Source: Flavobacterium reichenbachii (lineage in GTDB: Bacteria; Bacteroidota; Bacteroidia; Flavobacteriales; Flavobacteriaceae). From it: a stretch of DNA of 64,000 nucleotides. The stretch spans positions 39,550 to 103,549 of the forward strand of contig NZ_MUHF01000023.1 in the NCBI RefSeq assembly GCF_002217435.1, written 5' to 3'. Positions 17,220-26,377 of this stretch are shown here, piece after piece. Numbering within the stretch: position 1 is the stretch's first letter; each line of letters begins with the position of its first letter. The position numbers were made by a program, and so were the translations under genes. The notes beneath the pieces were generated by a model. The model saw only the letters and a program-made list of their open reading frames with translations. It had not been told where the DNA came from and ran no database searches.

Positions 17220-17832
17220 AAAACTAAACTGCAAGCGAGCAGTATTATATATTATTAATAATCTTACTTAATAGAAATTTCGCACAAACATTATGCTTAC
17301 ATCGAAAATCTTTGACAAAAGTATAAGATTTTCGCAGAAATGCAACTTTTAAAGTAAAAAAAGGTCTGCAAAAATCTAACCATTTCTTTATAAAACACTG
17401 CAGATTCAATTACGAAATCGTTTTAATATACGTAAAGATCAGTCTTATGGTTTTATTTATTTTATCCTTTTCAAAGCCTTATAAACAAGGAACACTTCCT
17501 TACTATGACTTTTAAAAACATACACTGTAAGTTATAAAATAGTAAATAATGTTAAATTTAAAATTTTAAACTAATAAAAATATTTACTCCTTATAAATTT
17601 GCAGGAACATACTGCTCTTTTAAATAAATAAGAAAAAACTGTGAAGGTCATTTTCTTTTTAAAATTTTAAAAGTCGCCTTTCTTTTAAATTGTCGATTCG
17701 GCAAAACAATGCTGCCGAATTAATATATTTGCATAAAATAAAAAATACCTTTTTGAAAACTAATTTCAAATTGCCTTTAAGATTTTATTCTTTAATTTAA
17801 AGAATCAGAATTCATTATATCAAACAAAATAG
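17220..17832. other. 613-bp AT-rich intergenic region
   Basis: No convincing gene on either strand. It contains two inverted repeats: CGAAAATCTT (17303-17312) with AAGATTTTCG (17325-17334), and ATTCGGCA (17696-17703) with TGCCGAAT (17713-17720). There are also two perfect TAnnTTTG boxes (17594-17601 and 17724-17731). It is the left flank of the restriction-modification island and unusually long for this genome. Confidence 0.6.
17696..17731 (+). promoter_or_regulatory. Candidate methyltransferase promoter with an overlapping operator-like palindrome
   Basis: TATATTTG (17724-17731) matches the TAnnTTTG element exactly, 101 nt before the methyltransferase ATG. The 8-bp inverted repeat ATTCGGCA/TGCCGAAT ends 3 nt upstream of it, where a bound regulator would block RNA polymerase. 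No -33 element at normal spacing was found, so the promoter call is tentative. Confidence 0.4.
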
Positions 17833-18828
17833 ATGAAAGATAAATATACAGTAGGAAGTTTATATGCTGGTGTCGGCGGTATATGTTTAGGTTTTCAAAA
17901 TGCTGGTTTTAAACTAGAATGGGCAAATGAATTTGATAAAAATGCTTGTATTACTTATAAAAACAATTTTGAACATAATCTTATCGAAGGAGATGTGATG
18001 TCTCTGGATGTAAGTGCTCTAAAAAAAATCGATATTCTGACTGCAGGATTTCCGTGCCAGCCATTTTCTGTGGCAGGTTACAGAAAAGGTTTTGAAGACA
18101 GCAGAGGTAATCATTTTTTTAAAATTTTAGATTTTATTGATGAAATGAAACCAAAAGTCGTATTTCTAGAAAATGTCAAAAATTTAAAAGGACATGATAA
18201 CGGAAATACCATGAAGGTAATTGAGAACGAAATAAAAAAACGCAATTACACTTTTGACAGTTCGGTTTTAAACACCAAAGATTTCGGCAATATTCCGCAT
18301 AACAGAGAGCGTATCTTTATGATTGCTTTTGATAAAGATTTTATTAAGGATGATAAATTTGAATTTCATTTTCCTGATAAAGAAAATCTGACCAAATCTA
18401 TAACCGATCTTATTACTGCAGAAAAAGTAGACGATAAATTTTACTATCACGAAGACAAGTATATGTACAATATGCTGCAAGAATCTGTTGTGAGCAAAGA
18501 ACGAATTTATCAATTTAGAAGGCAATATGTAAGAGAGAACAAATCGAGCGTATGCCCTACACTGACTGCAAATATGGGAACTGGCGGACATAATGTACCC
18601 ATTATTACTACCGATTATGGTTTTAGAAAATTAACTCCAAGAGAATGTTTTAGATTTCAGGGTTTTCCAGATAACTTTAAATTACCTGCGATTTCAAATT
18701 CGCATTTATACAAACAAGCCGGAAACTCTGTAAGTATGCCCGTTATTCAAAGATTGGCGTCTGAAATTTTTAAGGTTATTGAAAAAGTAGAATCTAAAGG
18801 CAAGAAAAAGTCTAAAGAGAAAGCTTAA
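17833..18828 (+). CDS. DNA (cytosine-5-)-methyltransferase
   Basis: This 331-aa C5 methyltransferase transfers a methyl group from SAM to cytosine. Motif I is YAGVGGICLGFQNAG (residues 11-25), motif IV is GFPCQPFSVAG with catalytic Cys75, motif VI is VVFLENVKN, and motif VIII is the degenerate NIPHNRERIF. The target-recognition region (about 190-260) is short, followed by motif IX (RKLTPRECFRFQGFP) and motif X (YKQAGNSVSMPVI). It converges with the putative restriction genes, overlapping the endonuclease stop by 17 bp. The recognition sequence cannot be inferred from sequence alone. Confidence 0.95.
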   Translation: MKDKYTVGSLYAGVGGICLGFQNAGFKLEWANEFDKNACITYKNNFEHNLIEGDVMSLDVSALKKIDILTAGFPCQPFSVAGYRKGFEDSRGNHFFKILDFIDEMKPKVVFLENVKNLKGHDNGNTMKVIENEIKKRNYTFDSSVLNTKDFGNIPHNRERIFMIAFDKDFIKDDKFEFHFPDKENLTKSITDLITAEKVDDKFYYHEDKYMYNMLQESVVSKERIYQFRRQYVRENKSSVCPTLTANMGTGGHNVPIITTDYGFRKLTPRECFRFQGFPDNFKLPAISNSHLYKQAGNSVSMPVIQRLASEIFKVIEKVESKGKKKSKEKA

Positions 18829-20038
18829 ACTGGCCATCCTGATTTTCTGACACTTTTTCTATAAAAGATTCATATTCGTCTAATTTGGTGAAATCTATAA
18901 AATAGTCATCGTTGGTAGATTTTGTAATTTTCACGCTGTCGTAACCTGTTTTTCTGAGTTTATCGTAAGTAAGAAGTTCATTTTCTTTGAGCATTAAAAC
19001 ATCGCGAAGCATCCAGTCGGCCATTGCTTTATTGGGATTTGTCATTAAAGCTTTGCTCCCGTCCTGACATACTTTTGCTGAAAGAATTTTACCGTTTGGA
19101 ATTCTAAGATTAAAAATTACATCTTTCTCTGGAAAAAAATCGGGTGCATTATTTCTAATTTTTGAAGGTATCGAGATATAAACTTCGCCCGGATCTCTTT
19201 TTCTTCCGCCAGCGTTCCATTGATTCAACTGACTTTTGACTGGCACAATTGGTTCTTTTAGTTTCTTTTTGGCCTCTGGAGAATATAACGGCAGAATGAC
19301 ATAATCTACAAACGGAATTAATTCTTCGTCTGTTAATAAACCAATTGTATTTTGCAGCTGCTTTTGATTTTCAAAATCGGCTTCTTTTCCAGAACCTGGC
19401 TGCGTCAGATTTAAAAGCACATTGATTGGCTCTTCTAAGATTTCGACTGCAATTTCAATACATTCTTTAGGAATGATAAAGCGTTTCATTAAAACACTTT
19501 TAGAAAAATTAAAATTGTATTCGTTTAAAGCATCTTTAAATTTCAGCGAGCTTTTAGTTTCGTCAAGAATTTCTATCGAATCTTTATCAATTAAATCATA
19601 AGGGATTTCAAAAACTTTAATCAAAAATTTATCACGACCAATTATATGATAAACTCTGTTTTGAGTATTGTAAACTCGATCTGCAAATTCAATTCTTTCA
19701 TTTCTAAAATCTGCCAGCTTACGCGCCAGATCCAAACCTTTAAGGATTCTAAGTTCTGAACTGCGTGAATTAAATTCGGCTACTTTTTCAATTTTAGAAC
19801 TTCCGGACAATACAAAAGTTTTAATACCAATGCCGCAACCGTTTATAATGGCGTCGTATGCCACATCTGCGCGCGCTAGATTGTCTGCACTAAATGCTTT
19901 ACAAAAAGCATTCTCTGCAACTCTGTACTGAATAAAAGGTTTGTCTGAAGAACTAAACAAATTCGAAAACGCACCAATAGCTTTTAAAGCGCTTGTATAG
20001 TTTTCGATATTTTGATTGGTCTGAGTTTTTAGAAACAT
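18812..20038 (-). CDS. Putative type II restriction endonuclease with C-terminal B3-like DNA-binding domain (NgoFVII-like)
   Basis: The 408-aa protein is predicted to be the cognate nuclease of the C5 methyltransferase. The C-terminus (about residues 275-385) has the look of the B3-like DNA-binding domain of NgoFVII/BfiI/EcoRII-type enzymes: GGRKRDPGEVYISIPSKI, FFPEKDVIFNLRIPNGK, and SKALMTNPNKAMADWMLRDVL. The N-terminal part has YDAIINGCGIGIKTF (61-75), which could be a PD-(D/E)XK-like core; a phospholipase-D HxK motif as in BfiI is not visible. It lies 3 bp after the Vsr-like gene and converges with the methyltransferase. Family assignment is from memory of motifs. Confidence 0.65.
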   Translation of the reverse strand: MFLKTQTNQNIENYTSALKAIGAFSNLFSSSDKPFIQYRVAENAFCKAFSADNLARADVAYDAIINGCGIGIKTFVLSGSSKIEKVAEFNSRSSELRILKGLDLARKLADFRNERIEFADRVYNTQNRVYHIIGRDKFLIKVFEIPYDLIDKDSIEILDETKSSLKFKDALNEYNFNFSKSVLMKRFIIPKECIEIAVEILEEPINVLLNLTQPGSGKEADFENQKQLQNTIGLLTDEELIPFVDYVILPLYSPEAKKKLKEPIVPVKSQLNQWNAGGRKRDPGEVYISIPSKIRNNAPDFFPEKDVIFNLRIPNGKILSAKVCQDGSKALMTNPNKAMADWMLRDVLMLKENELLTYDKLRKTGYDSVKITKSTNDDYFIDFTKLDEYESFIEKVSENQDGQFKLSL

Positions 20039-20041
20039 TAT

Positions 20042-20458
20042 TTATTTTGAAATTTCAATTTCTTCTTTAATTTTTTCGATGCAAGATTCTAATTCTTTTT
20101 GAATTTCTTTACTCCAAAACCGCAAAACTTTCCAATTCTTTGAAACCAGATACTCATTTACTTCAGCATCGCGTTTCATATTGCGTTCGATTTTTGGAAT
20201 CCAATATTCGCGATTCGATTTAATGCGTAACTGTTGTGCTTCCCAATTTTTTCCGTGAAAAAATTCGCTGTCAATAAAAATGGCGATTTTATAATTAGCA
20301 AAAGTCAAATCTGGTTTTCCAAATATTTTTTTATTGTTTTTGCGATATCGATATCCCAAATTCCACAAAGCTTTTGCAAGTCTGACTTCGTCTTTTGTTC
20401 CCGTACTTTTTATCGCCTGCATATTTTTTCTCCGCTGTTCGGGAGTTAAATTATCCAT
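20042..20458 (-). CDS. Very short patch repair endonuclease (Vsr-like)
   Basis: A 138-aa nuclease of the Vsr family, which nicks at T:G mismatches left by deamination of 5-methylcytosine. The N-terminus EQRRKNMQAIKSTGTKDEVRLAKAL and the core YRYRKNNKKIFGKPDLTF with Asp of the PD motif, then KIAIFIDSEFFHG and EYWIPKIERNMKRDAEV, match the family. The zinc-binding cysteines and the CFWH motif of E. coli Vsr are replaced (EFFHGKNW). It fits beside a C5 methyltransferase, and lies in an operon with the endonuclease downstream and a PD-(D/E)XK-like gene upstream. Confidence 0.9.
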   Translation of the reverse strand: MDNLTPEQRRKNMQAIKSTGTKDEVRLAKALWNLGYRYRKNNKKIFGKPDLTFANYKIAIFIDSEFFHGKNWEAQQLRIKSNREYWIPKIERNMKRDAEVNEYLVSKNWKVLRFWSKEIQKELESCIEKIKEEIEISK

Positions 20459-20500
20459 GATCTTTTAAGATTAAATTTGTCTTTGAATGATAAATTTAAT

Positions 20501-21232
20501 CTATTTTTCTCTTAAACCCGAATACAAATCCTCTAAATCATGTAAATCGCCAGACTGAATATAATAATTCTCTGCATCCATTTTGGTTTTAGCATTCAGC
20601 AAAGCATTTTTAGAAATAACATATTGATTTTTAATTATATGCTGAATTGTCTTTATAGAACAACAACCCGGAATATCATAATACCAAGCTGTTTTTTCGA
20701 TTTTCTGCCATAAATTTTCTTTGCTTTCAGGAGTTTCTTTTAAAACAAATTTTATATCAGGCTTAACTCTCACCAAAACAAAAAAATCGTAAGAATCTAT
20801 ATTTGAATTATCAAGATTGGGAATATATATTCCTTCTGAATTCCAATCTTTAGTTTCCAAAAGCAACAAATTAGAAAAGAAAGCTGCAGATTTTACACAA
20901 ATCGATTTCCCATTTGCTTTTAAATCGGCTTCATCCCAAATTCCTTTTCCATGAATACTGAAATCTGGAAACTCTACTTCAATATTCTGAAGTTTCAAAT
21001 TTTCGTACAATACAATTTCTGCTAATTTTCCCTGAAATGTGTTTTGAAAAATTACCGCATTTGTTCTCTCAGTTTCTCCACCAGATCTCGCTGGTCTATG
21101 AAATCCGCCTTCGTAAACCATTTTAAAGGCAAAATCAAAAGCTTGCTTTATGAAAGCGAAATCAACTTCATTATTTTCAAAACTCTTTTTTAAAGTGATG
21201 AAATAGCTATTATCTCTTTGCTCTAACTTCAT
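20501..21232 (-). CDS. Unknown protein of the restriction island, possible PD-(D/E)XK nuclease
   Basis: A 243-aa soluble protein without signal peptide that I do not recognise. Residues 65-120 contain FQGKLAEIVLYENL, then PDFSIHGKGIWDEADL, then SICVKSAAF: a Glu on a helix, an acidic residue, and VKS about 12 residues later, the spacing expected of a PD-(D/E)XK fold. The GGFHRPARSGGETERTNAV segment before it is Arg-rich. It is the first gene of the minus-strand operon with the Vsr-like and B3-domain genes, so it may be a second nuclease subunit or accessory factor. Confidence 0.55.
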   Translation of the reverse strand: MKLEQRDNSYFITLKKSFENNEVDFAFIKQAFDFAFKMVYEGGFHRPARSGGETERTNAVIFQNTFQGKLAEIVLYENLKLQNIEVEFPDFSIHGKGIWDEADLKANGKSICVKSAAFFSNLLLLETKDWNSEGIYIPNLDNSNIDSYDFFVLVRVKPDIKFVLKETPESKENLWQKIEKTAWYYDIPGCCSIKTIQHIIKNQYVISKNALLNAKTKMDAENYYIQSGDLHDLEDLYSGLREK

Positions 21233-21555
21233 GATCTTATTTTAGTTCGTAAAAAGTAAAAATACATTTTTAAACTATAGAAAAATATTACAAAAAAAGA
21301 TCTTGTCTATAAGTGGCCCCACCTGTAATACAAAATCACAAATATGGAAATTTCGTAGAATTTACCAAGTCAAATCATGGAAAATTGGTGATATTCTGAG
21401 AGAAATAAAACATCATTTTTACGACAGGAAATTGATATTAGTGGTTTTTCAAATTATCCTAAAGATGACAAACAATAAATGTTAAAGAAAATTTTGATAT
21501 CATTTTAAAAAGAATATTTTTGTACGTAATTCCCCTATATTCTTAAAACTACTCT
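21233..21555. other. 323-bp intergenic region with a possible gene remnant
   Basis: No intact gene. On the plus strand, 21313-21396 reads APPVIQNHKYGNFVEFTK-like sequence up to a stop, and a reading frame one base over (21401-21478) continues plausibly to SGFSNYPKDDKQ. This may be a frameshifted C-terminal remnant, but it is too short to be sure. The right part holds the promoter of the next operon. Confidence 0.3.
21493..21522 (+). promoter_or_regulatory. Bacteroidota-type promoter for the membrane/lipoprotein operon
   Basis: TTTG (21493-21496), 18 nt, then TATTTTTG (21515-21522): both elements match consensus and spacing is ideal. The ATG is 33 nt downstream. Confidence 0.7.
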
Positions 21556-22974
21556 ATGAAATTAATTTTTAGCGAAACTCAAAATAATGTAATTAATAAA
21601 ATTTGGGTATTCGGAACTATACTTTTTTCAATAAGTATGCTTCTCTATTGTATCGAAGTTTTTACCCCAAACACTTTTATATTTACACAACTTTGGCGTA
21701 TCCTTTCTTGGTTTTTCAACACGTTTATTCTTGCCTGGTATTTTTATAAAAACAATAAAATAAGGACCGGAATCACTTTGCAATTATTGAGTATCCCTTA
21801 TTTTTTTAAAAATAGCATATCCTCTTTTTTAGACTATAATTTGACCAGCTATCTTTACGATTTTACTTGGTATGAAAGTAGCTACATTTACAAAATCATC
21901 AATTTTATAGGCTTTCTAATTCCTTTTCTTTATTTTGTTAAGCACTATTTTGCGCTGGAAAACTTTGATACTTCCAAAAAAACAAAATGGATTTTTCCTG
22001 TACTGATATCAATAGTTTTACTTAACGTTATTGATGTAGAACTTGAAAATACATTTGGAAATTTTACATTTTTGAATTTCAGCGAACCTTACATGCAGGA
22101 TATATTTATAACGACTATAGAGCTTATCAATACGTTTAAAATTTTATTTGCCCTTATCGGATTTTTCTACATTACCAATAGATTTGGAGGAATTAAAAGT
22201 ATCCGAAAACCCATCGACGAGCAATTTATTGATACGAAATTCTTTAAGTGGGGTTTTATTATCAGCTATTTTATTTTGATTCTGACTATTTTAAATCTGG
22301 CTCAATCGATACTTTCAATTTCTTTGTTCTCTTCAGAATTTAATTTAGCAGAAGTAAGCAAATTAGTTTCAAGCTATTTTTTATTGCTGTATTCAGGAAG
22401 ATTTTTAGGCAGTTTAATTCAGTTTCGAGGTTATTCTTTAAAAAGATATTTTGGAGTTATAAATGCTTTTACGCTTATTCCTATAATAAATATTTTTCCG
22501 TTTTTAGTTTTACTTCTAACAAAAAAAGCAGAAAACGTTACTCAATATTTTGATAATTTAAAGAAAAACAAAACAATTCATTTAGGTATTTATTGCCTTT
22601 TACTAACTCTTTTTCTGGTATATGATTATTTTACAAATGAAGTAAAAACCATAACAGATTTGATAAAAATTCCTGTATTTATTCTAGCAATATTTTTGGT
22701 TGCTCATTATAAAATCATGACCAAAATTGTTCCTTTTGCAGTAGTTCTGTTTTTATATTTTGAAGACATAAAACGCTTCTTTGATTTTACCGAAGGTTAT
22801 CTCGCTTTTTTCAAAGACAAGATCTTCTCCTTTTTATGGCTCTCTAGTTTTGGTGTTTTTATTCTTTATTATGTTTTTTATTATGTTTTACATAAATCCT
22901 TTTATGCTGCATATTCAAACACCCAAAACCAAGAAAACTTAACAGCAGATACTGATAAGTTCAATCAACAATAA
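21556..22974 (+). CDS. Polytopic membrane protein of unknown function
   Basis: This 472-aa integral membrane protein is not recognised. By eye it has about ten to twelve hydrophobic helices spread over the whole length (for example IWVFGTILFSISMLLY near the N-terminus and FGVFILYYVFYYVL near the C-terminus), with short Lys-rich loops such as KKNKTIHLG and a Gln/Asn-rich C-terminal tail. No catalytic motif is obvious. It has its own strong promoter and is the first gene of an operon with two lipoproteins (gap to the next gene 9 bp), so it may act with them in the envelope. Confidence 0.75.
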   Translation: MKLIFSETQNNVINKIWVFGTILFSISMLLYCIEVFTPNTFIFTQLWRILSWFFNTFILAWYFYKNNKIRTGITLQLLSIPYFFKNSISSFLDYNLTSYLYDFTWYESSYIYKIINFIGFLIPFLYFVKHYFALENFDTSKKTKWIFPVLISIVLLNVIDVELENTFGNFTFLNFSEPYMQDIFITTIELINTFKILFALIGFFYITNRFGGIKSIRKPIDEQFIDTKFFKWGFIISYFILILTILNLAQSILSISLFSSEFNLAEVSKLVSSYFLLLYSGRFLGSLIQFRGYSLKRYFGVINAFTLIPIINIFPFLVLLLTKKAENVTQYFDNLKKNKTIHLGIYCLLLTLFLVYDYFTNEVKTITDLIKIPVFILAIFLVAHYKIMTKIVPFAVVLFLYFEDIKRFFDFTEGYLAFFKDKIFSFLWLSSFGVFILYYVFYYVLHKSFYAAYSNTQNQENLTADTDKFNQQ

Positions 22975-22983
22975 ATACTCATT

Positions 22984-24150
22984 ATGAAAATTATCAAAAT
23001 AATATATGTACTGGTATTCCTTTTATCAATATCAGGGTGCAAAAGATATAATCTCGAAGAAAATCCAGCCAATAACGAATTAATTCCTCAAAAGACAAAA
23101 ATTAACAAACAAGATGCTCAAAAGATCTTAAATTTAAAAGTAAATCTGACTTCTTTATCTGAACCTGGTAAATTTAATATTGCTATTCCGGACAATTACA
23201 ATAGTGGAATTACTGTGTACGAACAAGGTAATATTGGTTTGGAATTTGGAAAAATAAATTTTATAAACCGAAAAGATGTAATTGGCATTGAGTTGGCCTC
23301 GGCATTGCTTCCAAGTGAAAGACTTTGTGAACAAAACGTTTATGTCATCAAAGAAGAAAACCCAAACTTGGTGAGCATGCCGGAAATCAAAAAGCAGCTT
23401 GTAAAAGAAAATAATATTTACTACGAAGATGCTAATAGCATTATTTACGGCGAAAATTTTACTGTTATCCATTACGAGTACGATACTGCCGCAAAAAGCT
23501 ATATTTTTTATACTGGAGAAATAGATCATTTTGCAAAATTTCCTGAAAAAGAAAACATGGCTCTTCACATGCTTAAAAATGGTAAAAATTTATTGAAAAA
23601 AGATTTCAGCAAAATTCCTTTCAATTCTTGGGAAGAATATGTTTTGAATTCACCTCATGCAGAAATCAATGTATTCAAATCTATTTTTACTAAATTAAAT
23701 AAAGAAATGAAAGCTTTTCTGGGTCCCAATCAATCTGTATCGCCGAGATCAGAAGGAAACTATGGTTATGTAACGTTTTACAGATCAAATGATACAATGG
23801 ATTTTGCTTATCTTAATTTTCTAAATGCGGTAAAAACAAATACTTTAGAAAAGTTCGAACTACCTGAAAAAATCAGTAACCGTTTTGAAGAAGTTTTCCT
23901 TGATTTAAGATATTCAACATCAAACAAATACAGCTATTCTCAAATAGACAATGTTGCAGCTATAAAAATTACAGATCCAGAAAATAGTGATCGTGTTCAT
24001 GAAATATTGATTTGTAATGTACAGCATGACCAAAAAAGTTTTTATTTAATTACAAATGAGGTTTCAGACCTTACGAGGGATTTTTACATTAAAATGTTCA
24101 ATTATTATTCAAAAAACAAGACGTTGGATATTCCTTCTCTAAAAAAATAA
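22984..24150 (+). CDS. Lipoprotein of unknown function, operon gene 2
   Basis: A 388-aa predicted lipoprotein: the signal MKIIKIIYVLVFLLSISGC gives the lipobox SISGC, with Cys19 as the lipid-anchor residue, followed by Lys-Arg, typical of outer-membrane sorting exceptions in Bacteroidota. The mature part is mixed alpha/beta with no motif I recognise. It is between the polytopic membrane protein (9 bp) and a second lipoprotein (2 bp), so the three are almost certainly co-translated. Confidence 0.75.
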   Translation: MKIIKIIYVLVFLLSISGCKRYNLEENPANNELIPQKTKINKQDAQKILNLKVNLTSLSEPGKFNIAIPDNYNSGITVYEQGNIGLEFGKINFINRKDVIGIELASALLPSERLCEQNVYVIKEENPNLVSMPEIKKQLVKENNIYYEDANSIIYGENFTVIHYEYDTAAKSYIFYTGEIDHFAKFPEKENMALHMLKNGKNLLKKDFSKIPFNSWEEYVLNSPHAEINVFKSIFTKLNKEMKAFLGPNQSVSPRSEGNYGYVTFYRSNDTMDFAYLNFLNAVKTNTLEKFELPEKISNRFEEVFLDLRYSTSNKYSYSQIDNVAAIKITDPENSDRVHEILICNVQHDQKSFYLITNEVSDLTRDFYIKMFNYYSKNKTLDIPSLKK

Positions 24151-24152
24151 AT

Positions 24153-24626
24153 ATGAAAATTATACTAAAATTTACTGCATTAATAGCACTAATAACATGC
24201 AGCGGTTGTCATTTTGTCGGGGAAGATTTAATTGAAGTACCTGTAAAAGATGAAATTACTTCTTCTGGTGAAATCAGTTTGAAAAAAGGAGAAACTGTTG
24301 TGTTTTGGACCAAGATAAATGCCAATACTGCATATCCTGAATACAGCATTAAGTATCTGATTGAAGAAAATAACAAAACCGTTGAATTTGACAGTATTAG
24401 CAGATTTACTTCTGGAAGAGATCATATAATAAATGCTAAGGCAAGTTCTGGAGATGCACCTGAAAAGACTTCTATATATAAAGAAAGTTTTGAATTTGAA
24501 CTTGAAAACAAAAAATTTACTGCTCCAAAAGACGGTAAATACACCTTTGATTTCAAGCTGACAAAATTTGGGTCTGAGTCCGAAGCTGTTTTCAATAGTG
24601 ATATGTCTATTATTTTAAGAAAATAA
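24153..24626 (+). CDS. Lipoprotein of unknown function, operon gene 3
   Basis: A 157-aa predicted lipoprotein with lipobox CSGC (MKIILKFTALIALITCSGC). The mature domain is beta-rich with alternating hydrophobics (ISLKKGETVVFWTKI, KYTFDFKLTKFG), like a single immunoglobulin-like or jelly-roll sandwich. It ends the three-gene operon and is followed by an inverted repeat that probably terminates transcription. Confidence 0.72.
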   Translation: MKIILKFTALIALITCSGCHFVGEDLIEVPVKDEITSSGEISLKKGETVVFWTKINANTAYPEYSIKYLIEENNKTVEFDSISRFTSGRDHIINAKASSGDAPEKTSIYKESFEFELENKKFTAPKDGKYTFDFKLTKFGSESEAVFNSDMSIILRK

Positions 24627-24730
24627 CAAATTCATTTTTGATATTATTTTGATATACAAAAACGTCTGGAGTTATCTTAATTTTTAAAAGCAAAGTACGC
24701 TAAGGTTTAATTTTACTATACGCATCAAAA

Positions 24731-24784
24731 ACATAAAGTTCGCTAAGCTACATCAACATAAAGCTTTGCGAACTTTGTGTTTTT
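24731..24784. repeat. Large imperfect inverted repeat, probable bidirectional terminator
   Basis: ACATAAAGTTCGCTAAGCT (24731-24749) pairs imperfectly with AGCTTTGCGAACTTTGTGT (24762-24780), followed by TTTTATT. It lies between the convergent lipoprotein operon and TPR gene. A related CGCTAAG motif is present 40 bp to the left, so this may be one copy of a dispersed repeat acting as a terminator. Confidence 0.55.
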
Positions 24785-24835
24785 ATTAAACACTCCTGTA
24801 AAAAATCTTAGAAATATAATTCTAAAACTTTAGCT

Positions 24836-26200
24836 CTAATTATTTTTTTCGACATCAATTTTAAAATTGTACTTATCAGATAATAATTTTAAAATTTTTG
24901 TTGGTATCACTAATGTTGAATTTATAACACCTGTTTCTTTATTATAATTAGTCTTCACTTCAGCTCTATCTGATGTGTTTTCAATAATGGTAAAGTTCAA
25001 ATTGTTATCTAGTGACTTAATTGCCCCCGATTTCCAATATTCTACAAGTGCCGGGTAATCTTCCTTTAGTAGATAATATCCAAGTTTCAATAAACTAATA
25101 TTAACCTTGTCATTTTCTTCAATATCTTTTGTTTTGAGTGCTAAATCAGCGTATTTTAAAATATCACTAAATTCTCTTTTCTCTAGAGAATAGAGGATTT
25201 TTAAATAATATGGATTAAAATTGTCCGGATTTTGTTTAAGTCTTCTTTCTAAGTATTTATTACCTTCCACAAAATTATTTTGAAAGAATAAGGATGTATA
25301 TAATCCATCAAGTAGAAAACTTTCGTAATCTTTGCTGCAATTAATAATGTCATAACTATCATTAATTACATTTTCATACATTTTATTTTCAATTTCATAT
25401 TGCAATATCTTTTGATAATATTCTAAATTGCATTTTACTAGTTCAATGATTTTTTTATAATCTTTATATGCTTCTTTTTTGTTTCCTTGCAGCTCGTACA
25501 ACATTGCTCTACTTGCTAAATGCTCAGGCTTTAGCTCTAAAGCAATTATCTTATTTACAATATTTATAGCTTTATCGTACTCCTTCATATTGTGATAGCC
25601 ACTCGCTAAAAAAGTCAACAATTTAATATTCTCATTATTGGTTTCTAAACCTTTCATCAATTCTTTTAAAGCCTCTTCCTTACTTTGGTAAGCGTATAAA
25701 ATTCTTGACAAATCAATTATAGCATCGATATCATTAGGATTTATCTTGATTAATTTACGATAGTAAAATATTGCTTCATCATATTTTTCCATCGTAAAAT
25801 ATCGTTGAGCAACAACAGCTGTAACTTCTGGAGAATTATTTTGATTGATATAGTCTAAAAGCGCTTGTGTGGCTATTTTATTATTCCCTAAACAATCTGT
25901 TAATTCCGCAAAATAGGTTACAGTAATATCGTCAAATTTGTTTTCTGATGTGATTATTGATTCCAAAATATTGATAGCATCTTTACACTTGGATTTAAAA
26001 TAAAGAAGCTTAACTTTTTGTAATAAATAATCCCTTTTTTGCCCGTCAACTTCTAATGCTTTATTAACAAAAATTAGAGATTTATCATAGTCTTTAGTTT
26101 TTTCTAATGCTAAAGATTCATCATAATATTTCCTCGAATCATTTTGACTAAACAAATGAGAGCAAGAAAACATTATTAAAATTGCAATATTTTTTTTCAT
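24836..26200 (-). CDS. Secreted tetratricopeptide-repeat protein
   Basis: A 454-aa exported protein (signal peptide MKKNIAILIMFSCSHLFSQ). The ATG at 26200 is chosen over 26251 because only the former starts a signal peptide. About nine TPR-like helical pairs cover residues 25-380 (for example YDKSLIFVNKALEV, YDEAIFYYRKLIKINPNDIDAIIDLSRILY, YDKAINIVNKIIALELKPEHLASRAMLYEL). A C-terminal beta-rich tail ends in NYNKETGVINSTLVIPTK. It is the third gene after two very small genes (4-bp gap to the second), each with an apparent one-base deletion. Confidence 0.82.
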   Translation of the reverse strand: MKKNIAILIMFSCSHLFSQNDSRKYYDESLALEKTKDYDKSLIFVNKALEVDGQKRDYLLQKVKLLYFKSKCKDAINILESIITSENKFDDITVTYFAELTDCLGNNKIATQALLDYINQNNSPEVTAVVAQRYFTMEKYDEAIFYYRKLIKINPNDIDAIIDLSRILYAYQSKEEALKELMKGLETNNENIKLLTFLASGYHNMKEYDKAINIVNKIIALELKPEHLASRAMLYELQGNKKEAYKDYKKIIELVKCNLEYYQKILQYEIENKMYENVINDSYDIINCSKDYESFLLDGLYTSLFFQNNFVEGNKYLERRLKQNPDNFNPYYLKILYSLEKREFSDILKYADLALKTKDIEENDKVNISLLKLGYYLLKEDYPALVEYWKSGAIKSLDNNLNFTIIENTSDRAEVKTNYNKETGVINSTLVIPTKILKLLSDKYNFKIDVEKNN

Positions 26201-26204
26201 AAAT

Positions 26205-26377
26205 TTATTCTTTAAGCGCGTCTTTAGCCTGATTAAAAAGATATTTGACATATGGTAGTTTTAATTCAACTTGAATCTCCGTATAAATAATCGGAATGAA
26301 TATCTGACCCTCTTTAACCACAGTTATTTTTATATTGTCTTGTATGTGTTTTTCTAATGGACCTGTATTTTACTCAT
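26205..26377 (-). pseudogene. Small gene with one-base frameshift (57-aa protein if restored)
   Basis: ATG at 26377 reads MSKIQVH then stops. Adding one T to the TT of CATTAG (plus-strand complement near 26356) restores 57 residues, HIQDNIKITVVKEGQIFIP...NQAKDALKE, ending 4 nt before the TPR start. The length 173 bp is one base short of 58 codons. The start overlaps the stop of the preceding small gene (ATGAGTAA), a normal coupled layout, which supports a real gene that has lost a base. No homologue is recognised. Confidence 0.45.

Noticed and set aside
21312..21325. GTGGCCCCACCTG resembling the 3' end of the CAU tRNA at 26716 (possible integration-site remnant)
   Set aside because: Only about twelve bases match, there is no integrase, and the tRNA is 5 kb away with intact operons between.
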